Positions 26,854 to 34,322 of a stretch of 34,322 nt of DNA are shown here, piece after piece. The position numbers and the translations under genes are program-made. Location: positions 1-34,322 of the forward strand of contig JAHLFQ010000161.1 of the NCBI GenBank assembly GCA_018883705.1, written 5' to 3'. This DNA comes from Candidatus Cellulosilyticum pullistercoris. GTDB lineage: Bacteria > Bacillota > Clostridia > Lachnospirales > Cellulosilyticaceae. How positions within the stretch are numbered: position 1 is the stretch's first letter; every line of letters begins with the position of its first letter. The notes beneath the pieces are model-generated. The model saw only the letters and a program-made list of their open reading frames with translations. It did not search any database and was not told where the DNA came from.

Positions 26854-28641
26854 TCAATCTATCATAAATCTATTAATAATATGATCTAAGGTATGAACTA
26901 CTGTAGATAACGTATGAGTAGCCTTTCCTAGATCATTAATAAGCTCTATCTGCTCATTCATCTCTAATGTAATATCATTTGTTTTCTCACTTACACTATT
27001 GCCTAAAACATGAATAGCATTCATACTTTCCAAAATACTCTCTACACCCTTACTAGATTGAGTGACCGCCATATTCATGTCCTCAAGTCTGGCAATTGTA
27101 GCTTTTAAATTTTCTTCTATTACATTAAATTTATTGAGTGTATCTCCTGCGAATACTTCACTTTGAGTTGCTTCTTGATTCGCTTCATCTACTAATTGAC
27201 CTGTATGACCAATTAAATGTCCCATTTTATCTATGCAGCTATTAATTTCTACTGTAGAATTTCTACTTACATTCGCTAAATTATTAATTTCTTGTGCTAC
27301 CACAGCAAATCCTTTGCCGCTTTCACCCGCTCTTGCTGCTTCGATAGAGGCATTTAAAGCTAATAAGTTGGTTTGTTCACTAATTTGATTGATAATATCT
27401 GTAGATTTACTAACAATAACAGACTCCTGTTTTAATGCACCTATAACCTCTACTACTTCTTCAATGAACTCTCTAATATGCTTCATCTTCTCAATCATTC
27501 TATGTAACATATCAATGCCATTTACAGCTTCTTCTATGATTTCTACTGTAGTACTTGTAATATTTTCTGTAGTCGCACTTGTTTCTTCACTATTACTTGT
27601 TAATTCTTCTGTTACCTTAGTAACCATACTTACTTCTTTTTTCCAAACACGCATTTCCTCTACTACTCCATCTAAATTGTCATTAATACTATCAAAGGCT
27701 TCTTTGGTATGTATTGTTTTATGGTCTAGATGTGTATCTACCTGTTGTAATTCACCAATAGAATTTTTAAGTATCTGCACCATATCCTGTAGTTCTTGAG
27801 CCATCTTTTTTATGCCTTCATCTATCTCATAAACTTCATCTCTAAATAATCTTTTTCTAGATAGACTCTTATCTTTTAAGCTATGGCTTAATTCAAGTTT
27901 AGATATACTGTTAATCTTATCTGTAATATTCTTTAAAGCCATTTTTAAGTTTTTAATATAAATACCAAAAATTATAATAGCTACTATACTTACTATGCTA
28001 ACAACTAATATACTTATTTCTTCTATTTTGTTGAGCGCTTTTATTGTTATGTCTACTTGCTTACTTGTCTTATCTGTGGTTAATTGATCTATATCCTTAA
28101 ATATTTTTTGGATTTGAGCCATATACTCTTGACCATCTTCCACCATAAATACATGAGCCTTATCAAACCGTTTGGCTTCTAGTGCTTCTTGACTTAATGT
28201 ATCGTTTGCTTCGATCACCTCTATTAATTGCTCTACCTTTTGTGTAAGAGTAGGGTCTATTTCTATTAAAGCCTCTTTCATTCCTTCAAGTCTTCCTAAT
28301 TCTTGCTGTATGACTTCATGCTCTTTGTTATACTCTTCTGCATAACGCATAAAATCTTCCCCATAGAATAAAAGAGCGGATTGTAAATTATTAAATCCTC
28401 GCATCGCCTGAGTATATATTTTTTTAATGAGTGTTACTATTTCCTGAGACTCGGCATACTGGCTATACGCATGAACCATGTGATTCATTTGCCGATTATT
28501 AAAAACAAATATACTTATAAAGATGATGAAAATAGATAACATAAATATTGAAAGCTGTTTAGACAAAGATAAAGCAACTTTTCTCTCATTCCCTTGACCG
28601 TTATTGATAGGCCTTGGTTGTTTTTTCATATTATTACGCAT
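26854..28641 (-). CDS. Methyl-accepting chemotaxis protein
   Basis: 595 residues. First membrane helix at about 28-48, extracellular helical region 50-207 (four-helix-bundle-like ligand domain, no PAS or Cache motif seen), second helix about 208-229, then a HAMP-like segment and a long signalling coiled coil. The conserved hairpin tip INQISEQTNLLALNASIEAARAGE (about 415-445), which contacts CheA and CheW, is intact. It should sense an attractant or repellent outside the cell and steer flagellar rotation. It is encoded 16 bases upstream of the phosphorylase genes on the same strand with no terminator between, so a link to beta-glucan oligosaccharides is likely but unproven. The start is uncertain: ATG at 28641 is used; an ATG four codons later is possible. 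Confidence 0.92.
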   Translation of the reverse strand: MRNNMKKQPRPINNGQGNERKVALSLSKQLSIFMLSIFIIFISIFVFNNRQMNHMVHAYSQYAESQEIVTLIKKIYTQAMRGFNNLQSALLFYGEDFMRYAEEYNKEHEVIQQELGRLEGMKEALIEIDPTLTQKVEQLIEVIEANDTLSQEALEAKRFDKAHVFMVEDGQEYMAQIQKIFKDIDQLTTDKTSKQVDITIKALNKIEEISILVVSIVSIVAIIIFGIYIKNLKMALKNITDKINSISKLELSHSLKDKSLSRKRLFRDEVYEIDEGIKKMAQELQDMVQILKNSIGELQQVDTHLDHKTIHTKEAFDSINDNLDGVVEEMRVWKKEVSMVTKVTEELTSNSEETSATTENITSTTVEIIEEAVNGIDMLHRMIEKMKHIREFIEEVVEVIGALKQESVIVSKSTDIINQISEQTNLLALNASIEAARAGESGKGFAVVAQEINNLANVSRNSTVEINSCIDKMGHLIGHTGQLVDEANQEATQSEVFAGDTLNKFNVIEENLKATIARLEDMNMAVTQSSKGVESILESMNAIHVLGNSVSEKTNDITLEMNEQIELINDLGKATHTLSTVVHTLDHIINRFMID

Positions 28642-28793
28642 AGCTCCTCATCCCTCTCTATAAATATATACATTTTTCTTTCTCTTTTTTTATTATCATA
28701 AGATATTTTGTCCTATAACATAACCTTATAATATTATGCTTTTTCATGAAATAATTACTATCTTTTTTATACTTCCTTAAGAAGCATGCATGC

Positions 28794-28829
28794 AAAAAAA
28801 GCTCACCTTTTATTTTAAGGTTGAGCTTT
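28794..28829 (-). terminator. Terminator of the ABC exporter operon
   Basis: A stem of AAAGCTCA/TGAGCTTT plus four more pairs (one bulged base) is followed by seven T on the minus strand, 6 bases after the exporter stop codon. It isolates the exporter from the chemotaxis operon downstream. Confidence 0.85.
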
Positions 28830-28834
28830 TCTAG

Positions 28835-30628
28835 TTAGTTATTTAATTCTACATGAGAGGGTGGTGCAAATTGGCTATTATACAGTGATTCATAGAAACC
28901 ACCTTGTGCCATTAACTCTTCATGTGTTCCTTTTTCTATAATATCTCCTTCATTAAGAACTAAAATCAAGTCTGCACTTTTGATAGTTGAAAGTCGATGA
29001 GCAATCACAAAACTTGTTCTTCCCTTCATAATATTTTTCATTGCATTTTGAAGCATAAGTTCGATTCTTGTATCTACTGAACTTGTCGCTTCATCTAGAA
29101 TCAAAATAGCTGGATCTGCTAATATAGCCCTAGCAATGGTTAATAGCTGCTTCTCACCTTGTGAGATATTAGATGCTTCTTCATTTAGCATCATATCATA
29201 ACCATCTGGCAAAGTTTTAATAAAGTGATGCACATTAGCAATCTTCGCTGCTTCTATAATTTCTTCCCTCGTTGCACCAAATCTTCCATACTCGATATTT
29301 TCAGCAATTGTACCTTTATAGAGCCAAGTATCTTGTAACACCATTCCAAAAATGCTTCTTAGATCTTCTCTCTTCATGTCACGAATATCAACACCGTCTA
29401 TTTTTATAGAACCTCCATTTACATCATAAAAACGCATAAGTAAGTTAATAAGTGTTGTTTTTCCTGCTCCTGTTGGCCCTACGATGGCTACCATCTGACC
29501 ACTCTTGACTTCTACATTTAAATCTTTAATCAGTGTCCTTCCTTCTTTATAACCAAACTTAACATGTTCAAAAGTTACATTCCCTTTAACATCAGTTAAT
29601 TTAGAAGTATTGTTTACGTCACTTATTTCTTCCTCTTCTTCTAAAAATTCAAAAACACGCTCTGCTGCTGCAAATGCGGATTGAATAGCTGATGAAAGTT
29701 GAGTTACTTGTGTGAGGGGCTGATTAATCTGCCAAATATAACGGATAAAAGCTTGTAAATTTCCTACAGTTATAGCACCTCTGATGGTTAGTATCCCTCC
29801 CATAGCACCTACAATAGCAATCCCTAAATAGCTTATAAGTGATACTAAAGGCGACATAATGCTTGAAATAAATTGTGCCTTAAATCCTGTCTGGCAAAGT
29901 TCTTCATTAATGCCTACAAATTCTTCTATAGCATCTTCTTGCTTACCATATAATTTAATTTCATTAAACCCTGTATACATTTCTTGTACAGCACCATTTA
30001 ATTTACCTAATGCTTGTTGTTGATTATAAAATAAGCGTTGTGATTTACCTACAATAAACTTAGATACTAAATAACTGAGCGGTATAATAAGAGTGGCTAT
30101 TAGTGCCATTTGAATATTAATGGCATACATCATACCAAGTGCAAGCGCGAGCACTAAGACCGAATTAATCACTTGGCTAAAACTTTGTTGCATGGCATTA
30201 GAGATTGTATCAATATCATTAGTTATACGACTTAGTACATCTCCAAAGCTATTTTGATCGAAATAGCTAATAGGTAATTTTCTTATCTTACTTTGTACAG
30301 CATCTCTTAAGTCCTTAATCGTATTTTGAATCGCATTGGTTAATAAGTAACTTGCTACATACGTAGATACTGCACTTATAACATAAAGGACACCTAATAA
30401 ACTAAGTATTTTAATAATATAAGGAAAATTAATCCCTGCATTTTCTATCCCTTTATTCATAGCTAATACATCTTCTGTAAGTTGCGTAATAATTAACCCT
30501 TCTGTTCTTGGTGTAATAGCATTAATAACGGCTGCAGCGACAATAAATACAACAGCTCCTAAAAAAGGAAGCATATAAGGTTTTAGAAAAGGAATGAGTT
30601 TTTTAATTGTTTCTTTAAAGTTTCTCAT
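28835..30628 (-). CDS. ABC exporter half-transporter, subunit with consensus ATPase catalysis (heterodimer)
   Basis: 597 residues: six-helix exporter membrane domain (about 1-325), then a nucleotide-binding domain with Walker A GPTGAGKT, Walker B ILILDEATSS including the catalytic Glu, and switch histidine in IAHRLST. Its signature motif is the non-standard ISQGEKQ instead of LSGGQ. This is the mate of the preceding gene product: in heterodimeric exporters such as TM287/288 and BmrCD, one site is active and the other degenerate. Its ATG overlaps the partner's stop codon (ATGA), so synthesis is coupled. The substrate is probably a drug, lipid or peptide; the divergent MerR/GyrI-like regulator favours multidrug export. 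Confidence 0.94.
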   Translation of the reverse strand: MRNFKETIKKLIPFLKPYMLPFLGAVVFIVAAAVINAITPRTEGLIITQLTEDVLAMNKGIENAGINFPYIIKILSLLGVLYVISAVSTYVASYLLTNAIQNTIKDLRDAVQSKIRKLPISYFDQNSFGDVLSRITNDIDTISNAMQQSFSQVINSVLVLALALGMMYAINIQMALIATLIIPLSYLVSKFIVGKSQRLFYNQQQALGKLNGAVQEMYTGFNEIKLYGKQEDAIEEFVGINEELCQTGFKAQFISSIMSPLVSLISYLGIAIVGAMGGILTIRGAITVGNLQAFIRYIWQINQPLTQVTQLSSAIQSAFAAAERVFEFLEEEEEISDVNNTSKLTDVKGNVTFEHVKFGYKEGRTLIKDLNVEVKSGQMVAIVGPTGAGKTTLINLLMRFYDVNGGSIKIDGVDIRDMKREDLRSIFGMVLQDTWLYKGTIAENIEYGRFGATREEIIEAAKIANVHHFIKTLPDGYDMMLNEEASNISQGEKQLLTIARAILADPAILILDEATSSVDTRIELMLQNAMKNIMKGRTSFVIAHRLSTIKSADLILVLNEGDIIEKGTHEELMAQGGFYESLYNSQFAPPSHVELNN

Positions 30629-32355
30629 AGCATTAACTCCTCCTTTGATAGTTGTGATAAAGCAATTTCTTTATAAATCTCACAATTTCTTAGTAAGTCT
30701 TCATGTTTACCAATACCTACTACTTCTCCCTCATTGAGTACAATAATTTGGTCTGCTTCTAAAATAGAACCAATTCTTTGTGCAACAACTAACACAACAG
30801 ATTCTGTCGTTTCCTCTTTAAGTTTGGCACGTAACATGGCATCTGTTTTAAAGTCTAATGCTGAGAAACTATCATCAAAAATATAGATTTCTGGTTTTCT
30901 TACAATCGCTCTAGCAATAGACAACCTTTGCTTTTGTCCCCCTGACATATTAGCTCCACCTTCACTAATAGGCTCATCAAATTGTTTCGCTTTACGCTGA
31001 ATGAAAGAGTAAGCCTGTGCAATCTTTGTAGAATGCTCTACTTCTACTTTCGTTGCATCTTTCTTACCAAATCTAATGTTATTTGCAATCGTACCTGTAA
31101 ATAATCTTGTTTTTTGTGGTATAAAACCTATTTTGCTTCTTAGTGCTTTAAGATCATAGTCTCTTACATCTACACCATTAACTCTTATAGCACCTTCTGT
31201 TACATCATAAAATCTTGGAATTAAATTAATAAGTGTACTCTTTCCGCTTCCTGTACTTCCAATAAAGGCAACCATTTCTCCTTTTTTAGCAGTAAAACTA
31301 ATATCACGTAGTATAGGCTCTTCTCCGTCTGGATAAGTAAAAGTAACATGATCAAATTCTACTAAACCTTGCTCTTTCGTTTCAGTTACCCCATTTTCTG
31401 GACTTGTAATAATAGGTTTAGTTTCTAATAATGCCTGAATACGATTAGCCGATACCTGTGCTTTAGGGTACATAACAAATACCATCGAGAAAAGCATAAT
31501 AGAGTACATAGCATGGAATAAATAATCACCGAACGCTACTAATTCCCCTACCTGAAGTGTTCCTCTACTAATCATCTGGCTTGAAATCCAAAGAAGTCCA
31601 ATAAACGCTAGATTAAGTAGAAAGAAGAATGTAGGTTGTGAAATAGCCATGAGTTTAAACAGTTTTTTAGAAATGTTTGCATACTTTTCGTTGGTATGAG
31701 CAAAACGTTCATTTTCATAGTCGTCATTACCAAAGGCACGAATGACTCTAATCCCTGTTAAATTTTCTCTGGAAATACGATTAAGCGTATCTAACCTATC
31801 TTGTTGAATTTGTGAAAGTGGCCCCGACTTCTTAGCGATAATAATGACCCCTAATATAATAAAAGGAACCGTAATCGCCACAACGCCTGACAAAGTTAAA
31901 TTTGTTCTTACAATCATCACAATACTTACTAAAAACATAATAGGTGTTAAAAGCGCCGTTCTCAGTAAGGTATTTGTAAATTGTAAAATTTGAAATGCAT
32001 CATTAGTTGTTCTTGTAATCATTGAAGAAACCCCAAATGCATCATACTCAGTGTGAGAAAATTCCTGTGCTTTTCTAAAAATATCATTTCGTATATCACG
32101 CGTTACATTACTTGATATTCGAGAAGAACAGTAACCAAGTAGTATGGTTCCTAATACACCGATAACTGAAATAATTGCCATTAATATACCCATTCGATAA
32201 ATATAGGGCATGTTACCTTCGGCAATACCCTTGTCAATAATCTCAGCCATAATGGTTGGTATACCAAGCTCTACAAGTGCGAAACCAAAGACAGAAATAG
32301 TATTGATGCACACTAAAAGCTTATACTTTTTCAAATAGCTTAAAATGAGTCTCAT
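30625..32355 (-). CDS. ABC exporter half-transporter, subunit with degenerate ATPase site (heterodimer)
   Basis: 576 residues; six-helix membrane domain (about 1-300), then a nucleotide-binding domain with Walker A GSTGSGKST and a canonical signature MSGGQKQRLS. The catalytic Glu after Walker B is replaced (IYIFDDSFSALD, Asp for Glu) and the switch His is replaced by Gln (VVAQRIGSI). These two substitutions are the hallmark of the non-hydrolysing site in TM287-type heterodimers. The gene is first in the exporter operon, read from a promoter shared with the divergent MerR gene, and its start follows AAAGGAGG. Function: efflux together with the product of the next gene. Confidence 0.94.
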   Translation of the reverse strand: MRLILSYLKKYKLLVCINTISVFGFALVELGIPTIMAEIIDKGIAEGNMPYIYRMGILMAIISVIGVLGTILLGYCSSRISSNVTRDIRNDIFRKAQEFSHTEYDAFGVSSMITRTTNDAFQILQFTNTLLRTALLTPIMFLVSIVMIVRTNLTLSGVVAITVPFIILGVIIIAKKSGPLSQIQQDRLDTLNRISRENLTGIRVIRAFGNDDYENERFAHTNEKYANISKKLFKLMAISQPTFFFLLNLAFIGLLWISSQMISRGTLQVGELVAFGDYLFHAMYSIMLFSMVFVMYPKAQVSANRIQALLETKPIITSPENGVTETKEQGLVEFDHVTFTYPDGEEPILRDISFTAKKGEMVAFIGSTGSGKSTLINLIPRFYDVTEGAIRVNGVDVRDYDLKALRSKIGFIPQKTRLFTGTIANNIRFGKKDATKVEVEHSTKIAQAYSFIQRKAKQFDEPISEGGANMSGGQKQRLSIARAIVRKPEIYIFDDSFSALDFKTDAMLRAKLKEETTESVVLVVAQRIGSILEADQIIVLNEGEVVGIGKHEDLLRNCEIYKEIALSQLSKEELML

Positions 32356-32408
32356 ATTGTTATACCTCCTTTTATATTTGCCTTACTTTTTAATAGTTTT
32401 CATCATTA

Positions 32409-32443
32409 TTGTATGTTAAACTATATGGTAACCATATAGTCAA
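32409..32443. promoter_or_regulatory. Divergent MerR-type promoters with perfect 21-bp operator dyad
   Basis: A perfect inverted repeat occupies 32420-32440: ten-base arms (ACTATATGGT / ACCATATAGT) around one central A. For the exporter (minus strand), TTGACT (32438-32443) and TAACAT (32413-32418) are 19 bp apart with the dyad in the spacer. That is the long-spacer layout that MerR proteins activate by twisting DNA. For the MerR gene (plus strand), TTGTAT (32409-32414) and TATAGT (32435-32440) are 20 bp apart across the same dyad. Regulator and exporter are thus expected to be controlled from one site. Confidence 0.8.
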
Positions 32444-32458
32444 GAGGAGATTCTATTT

Positions 32459-33301
32459 ATGGACAAAAAATTAGAAATCTATTTTACAACAGGTGAGTTT
32501 GCTAAACTTTGCGGAGTAAAAAAGCAGACTTTATTTCATTATGATGAAATCGGTTTATTCTCTCCTGCTATTATTAAAGAAAATGGCTATCGCTATTATT
32601 CTTATCGTCAACTTTATATTTTTACAATGATTCTTACACTTAAAGACCTTCATATGCCTTTAAAGGATATTAAAACCTATCTTGATACACGTACACCAGA
32701 AACTTATATGCAGCTTCTTAAGGAGAAGCTATCTGAAGTAGATATGGCTATAGCAGATCTCATAGCAATAAAAAATCGCCTGACAACAGCTGCCCATCAT
32801 ACAGCATTAGCACTTAATACAGAACACGCCAAACCCATTTTAATAGAACAAGAAGAAGAAGAATATCTTATCGTTAGTTCTGATTTAAGCTCCGCTACAC
32901 ATAAAGAATTCTCAACTTATATGCTAGAATACATTCAGTTTTGTAATAAGTATGCCTTAACGACTCATGATTCACTTGGTACACTCATTAAATTTGAGGA
33001 TATAGCAAATGGACGTCAGGATTGCTTTACAAGTCTCTATGCTAAAATGCATGATACAACCGTCCCATCTGTTATTGTGAAACCTAAGGGCTTATATGCG
33101 ACTGTTTATCACCATGGCACTTTCAAAGGTACATATGAATCATATAACAAGATTCTAGAATTTATTCAAAGAAATCATCTGGAAGTAGGTGAATTCTTTT
33201 ATGAGGATTATTTAATACATGATATTGCCACTTGTAATCCAGATGATTTTGTAACACGTATTATGATACAAGTAAAAGGAATGCCAATACATGAAAAATA
33301 A
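32459..33301 (+). CDS. MerR-family regulator with GyrI-like effector domain (BmrR type)
   Basis: 280 residues, start after AAGAGGAG. The N-terminal winged helix-turn-helix (about 10-80: FTTGEFAKLCGVKKQTLFHYDE... GYRYYSYRQ) is typical of MerR. A dimerising coiled coil follows (about 88-115), then a GyrI-like ligand domain (about 130-280) with FYEDYLIHD, where BmrR-type proteins have an acidic drug-contacting residue. No metal-binding Cys cluster is present. It is divergent from the ABC exporter and should activate it when a hydrophobic or cationic drug binds, using the dyad in the shared intergenic region. Confidence 0.93.
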   Translation: MDKKLEIYFTTGEFAKLCGVKKQTLFHYDEIGLFSPAIIKENGYRYYSYRQLYIFTMILTLKDLHMPLKDIKTYLDTRTPETYMQLLKEKLSEVDMAIADLIAIKNRLTTAAHHTALALNTEHAKPILIEQEEEEYLIVSSDLSSATHKEFSTYMLEYIQFCNKYALTTHDSLGTLIKFEDIANGRQDCFTSLYAKMHDTTVPSVIVKPKGLYATVYHHGTFKGTYESYNKILEFIQRNHLEVGEFFYEDYLIHDIATCNPDDFVTRIMIQVKGMPIHEK

Positions 33302-33332
33302 GCGAAGCTCAAGAATAGCTTCGCTTATTTTT
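33294..33332. terminator. Bidirectional terminator between MerR and kinase genes
   Basis: A perfect 16-bp stem (33294-33309 with 33317-33332), 7-base loop, with A/T runs at both ends, so it can work on either strand. It starts inside the last codons of the MerR gene and includes the last codons of the convergent kinase. Confidence 0.88.
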
Positions 33333-34322
33333 CAGTAAGTTATTCATAGGAAGCTTTATGGTAACGACTCCACCACTCTTATCTTCCTTATTACCATACA
33401 TCAAGCTTCCATCATGTCTTTCAATAATCTGTTTTGATATATACAGCCCTAATCCATAATGAGTTCCTGTTCGTGAGACATTTTGGGTAAAAAACTGCTC
33501 AGTGGCATGTTTTAAGGCTTCTTCTGTAAAACCTACTCCAAAATCTTCTACTTGAATGACTAATTCACCCTCTTCTTCTATCAAACTAAGCCTAATTTCC
33601 TTTTGTTCTCCTGAATGCTCTAACGCATTTTTTACAACATTTAAAAGAGCACGCATAACACTTTCCTCATCAATCATTAATGTACTATTTTGCAATAAAC
33701 TTACTTGTTCCACTAAATGCATCTGACAACTTTTACATAGTGCCTTACTTTGCTTAGTCACTTGCCTTACAAAATCTTTAGTCTTTACCCTTACTACCTT
33801 CATTTCTAATTCTTTTTTCTCTTTAGCTGCCTCTATTAACAAGCCAATGTACCTTTCAATTTGCTTTGTACTTCTCTCTATACTTTCTATATACTCCTTC
33901 ATATCCGATGGTATGTTCTCTTCCATGATCAATTCGGTATTACCCTTGATAATAGTTAGAGGTGTTTTTATATCATGTGCTAATGCTGAAATATGTTTTT
34001 TCCTTCTTTCTTCTGTTTCCCATTCCTTTTTTAAAGCTTCAGACAAAGCAGTTTTCATATCCTGAATAGAATTAATAACCTCATTAAATTCCTGTATATG
34101 TGATGCTCTTAACTCAAACTCAAGATTTTTTTCTTTAATTTGCTGTGTTGCTTCCATAACAGGCATTAATTCTTTCTTAAGCTTTCTTGCAAATAAAAAA
34201 GCCATAGCTATCACTAATGCTAAAAATAGAGCAAAGAATCCAAGAAGCAAGGTAAGTTCTAATTTAGGAAATAAACGATTCAAAACTGGAGAGGCAAAAT
34301 GAGCACTAATATCGTATTGAAT
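33309..34322 (-). CDS. Sensor histidine kinase, N-terminus cut by window end
   Basis: The frame is open to the window edge; the earliest possible start inside it is a TTG at 34283, but thirteen more codons run on (IQYDISAHFASPV), so the real start is probably outside. Visible parts: one membrane helix (LTLLLGFFALFLALVIAMAF), a HAMP-like linker, the HisKA phospho-acceptor box ALAHDIKTPLTIIKGN, and an HATPase domain with NVVKNALEHS, VEDFGVGF and GTHYGLGLYIS. It would phosphorylate a partner response regulator, which should be encoded upstream beyond the window. Its ligand is unknown. The stop codon is inside the shared terminator with the MerR gene. Confidence 0.9.
   Translation of the reverse strand: MQYDISAHFASPVLNRLFPKLELTLLLGFFALFLALVIAMAFLFARKLKKELMPVMEATQQIKEKNLEFELRASHIQEFNEVINSIQDMKTALSEALKKEWETEERRKKHISALAHDIKTPLTIIKGNTELIMEENIPSDMKEYIESIERSTKQIERYIGLLIEAAKEKKELEMKVVRVKTKDFVRQVTKQSKALCKSCQMHLVEQVSLLQNSTLMIDEESVMRALLNVVKNALEHSGEQKEIRLSLIEEEGELVIQVEDFGVGFTEEALKHATEQFFTQNVSRTGTHYGLGLYISKQIIERHDGSLMYGNKEDKSGGVVTIKLPMNNLLKNKRSYS

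Noticed and set aside
27389..27799. Plus-strand open frame of 136 codons
   Set aside because: Opposite the MCP signalling coiled coil; Ser/Thr/Ile-rich low-complexity product expected from antisense of a heptad-repeat gene.
28642..28793. Promoter for the chemotaxis-phosphorylase operon
   Set aside because: Several A/T-rich -10-like strings occur, but none pairs with a credible -35 box, and no good copy of the 20-bp motif was seen, so no position is claimed.

Overview
The window looks like a chromosomal segment of a low-GC, Gram-positive, plant-polysaccharide-degrading Clostridium relative, plausibly Cellulosilyticum or another Lachnospirales member. This taxonomic guess is inference. It rests on A+T-rich codons, strong Gram-positive ribosome binding sites, lipobox lipoproteins, an S-layer-homology (SLH) anchored glucanase and a PRD/PTS pair. 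Nearly all genes lie on the minus strand, so transcription runs from high to low coordinates. No rRNA, tRNA or CRISPR array was seen, and no gene-free stretch exceeds 300 bases.

Region 1 (1-5.6 kb). A beta-glucoside-type PTS permease EIIBCA is cut by the window start, with its PRD-family regulator upstream. A divergent secreted GH5 cellulase lipoprotein follows. Directly against its stop codon lies the decayed remnant of an IS4-family element: no intact start, an internal deletion with frameshift, and a lost left end.

Region 2 (5.6-28.6 kb) is a beta-glucan utilisation locus. In transcription order it has: a methyl-accepting chemotaxis protein; two different GH94-clan glycoside phosphorylases; a YesN/YesM-type response regulator and sensor kinase; a sugar ABC importer (lipoprotein binding protein and two permeases, no ATPase); a second binding protein held by a membrane helix; a GH16 lichenase-type lipoprotein; a 39-residue membrane miniprotein; a 1694-residue SLH-GH16 glucanase with six CBM4_9-like modules, the last incomplete; and a cytoplasmic GH1 beta-glucosidase. 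Strong hairpin terminators split this into several units. A shared 20-bp sequence sits at the same distance from the -10 box in front of the importer and the lichenase, and is a good candidate for the response-regulator site.

The proposed working (inference): surface and secreted GH16/GH5 enzymes cut mixed-linkage or beta-1,3-glucan. The importer takes up the oligosaccharides using a shared ATPase encoded elsewhere. Phosphorylases split them to glucose-1-phosphate, while GH1 and the PTS route handle short beta-glucosides. The kinase/regulator pair induces the system, and the chemotaxis receptor, transcribed with the phosphorylases, may steer cells toward the same sugars.

Region 3 (28.8-34.3 kb). 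A heterodimeric ABC exporter with one degenerate ATPase subunit is divergent from a MerR/GyrI-like regulator. A perfect 21-bp dyad lies between unusually spaced divergent promoter elements. A sensor histidine kinase, cut by the window end, converges on the MerR gene and shares a bidirectional terminator with it.
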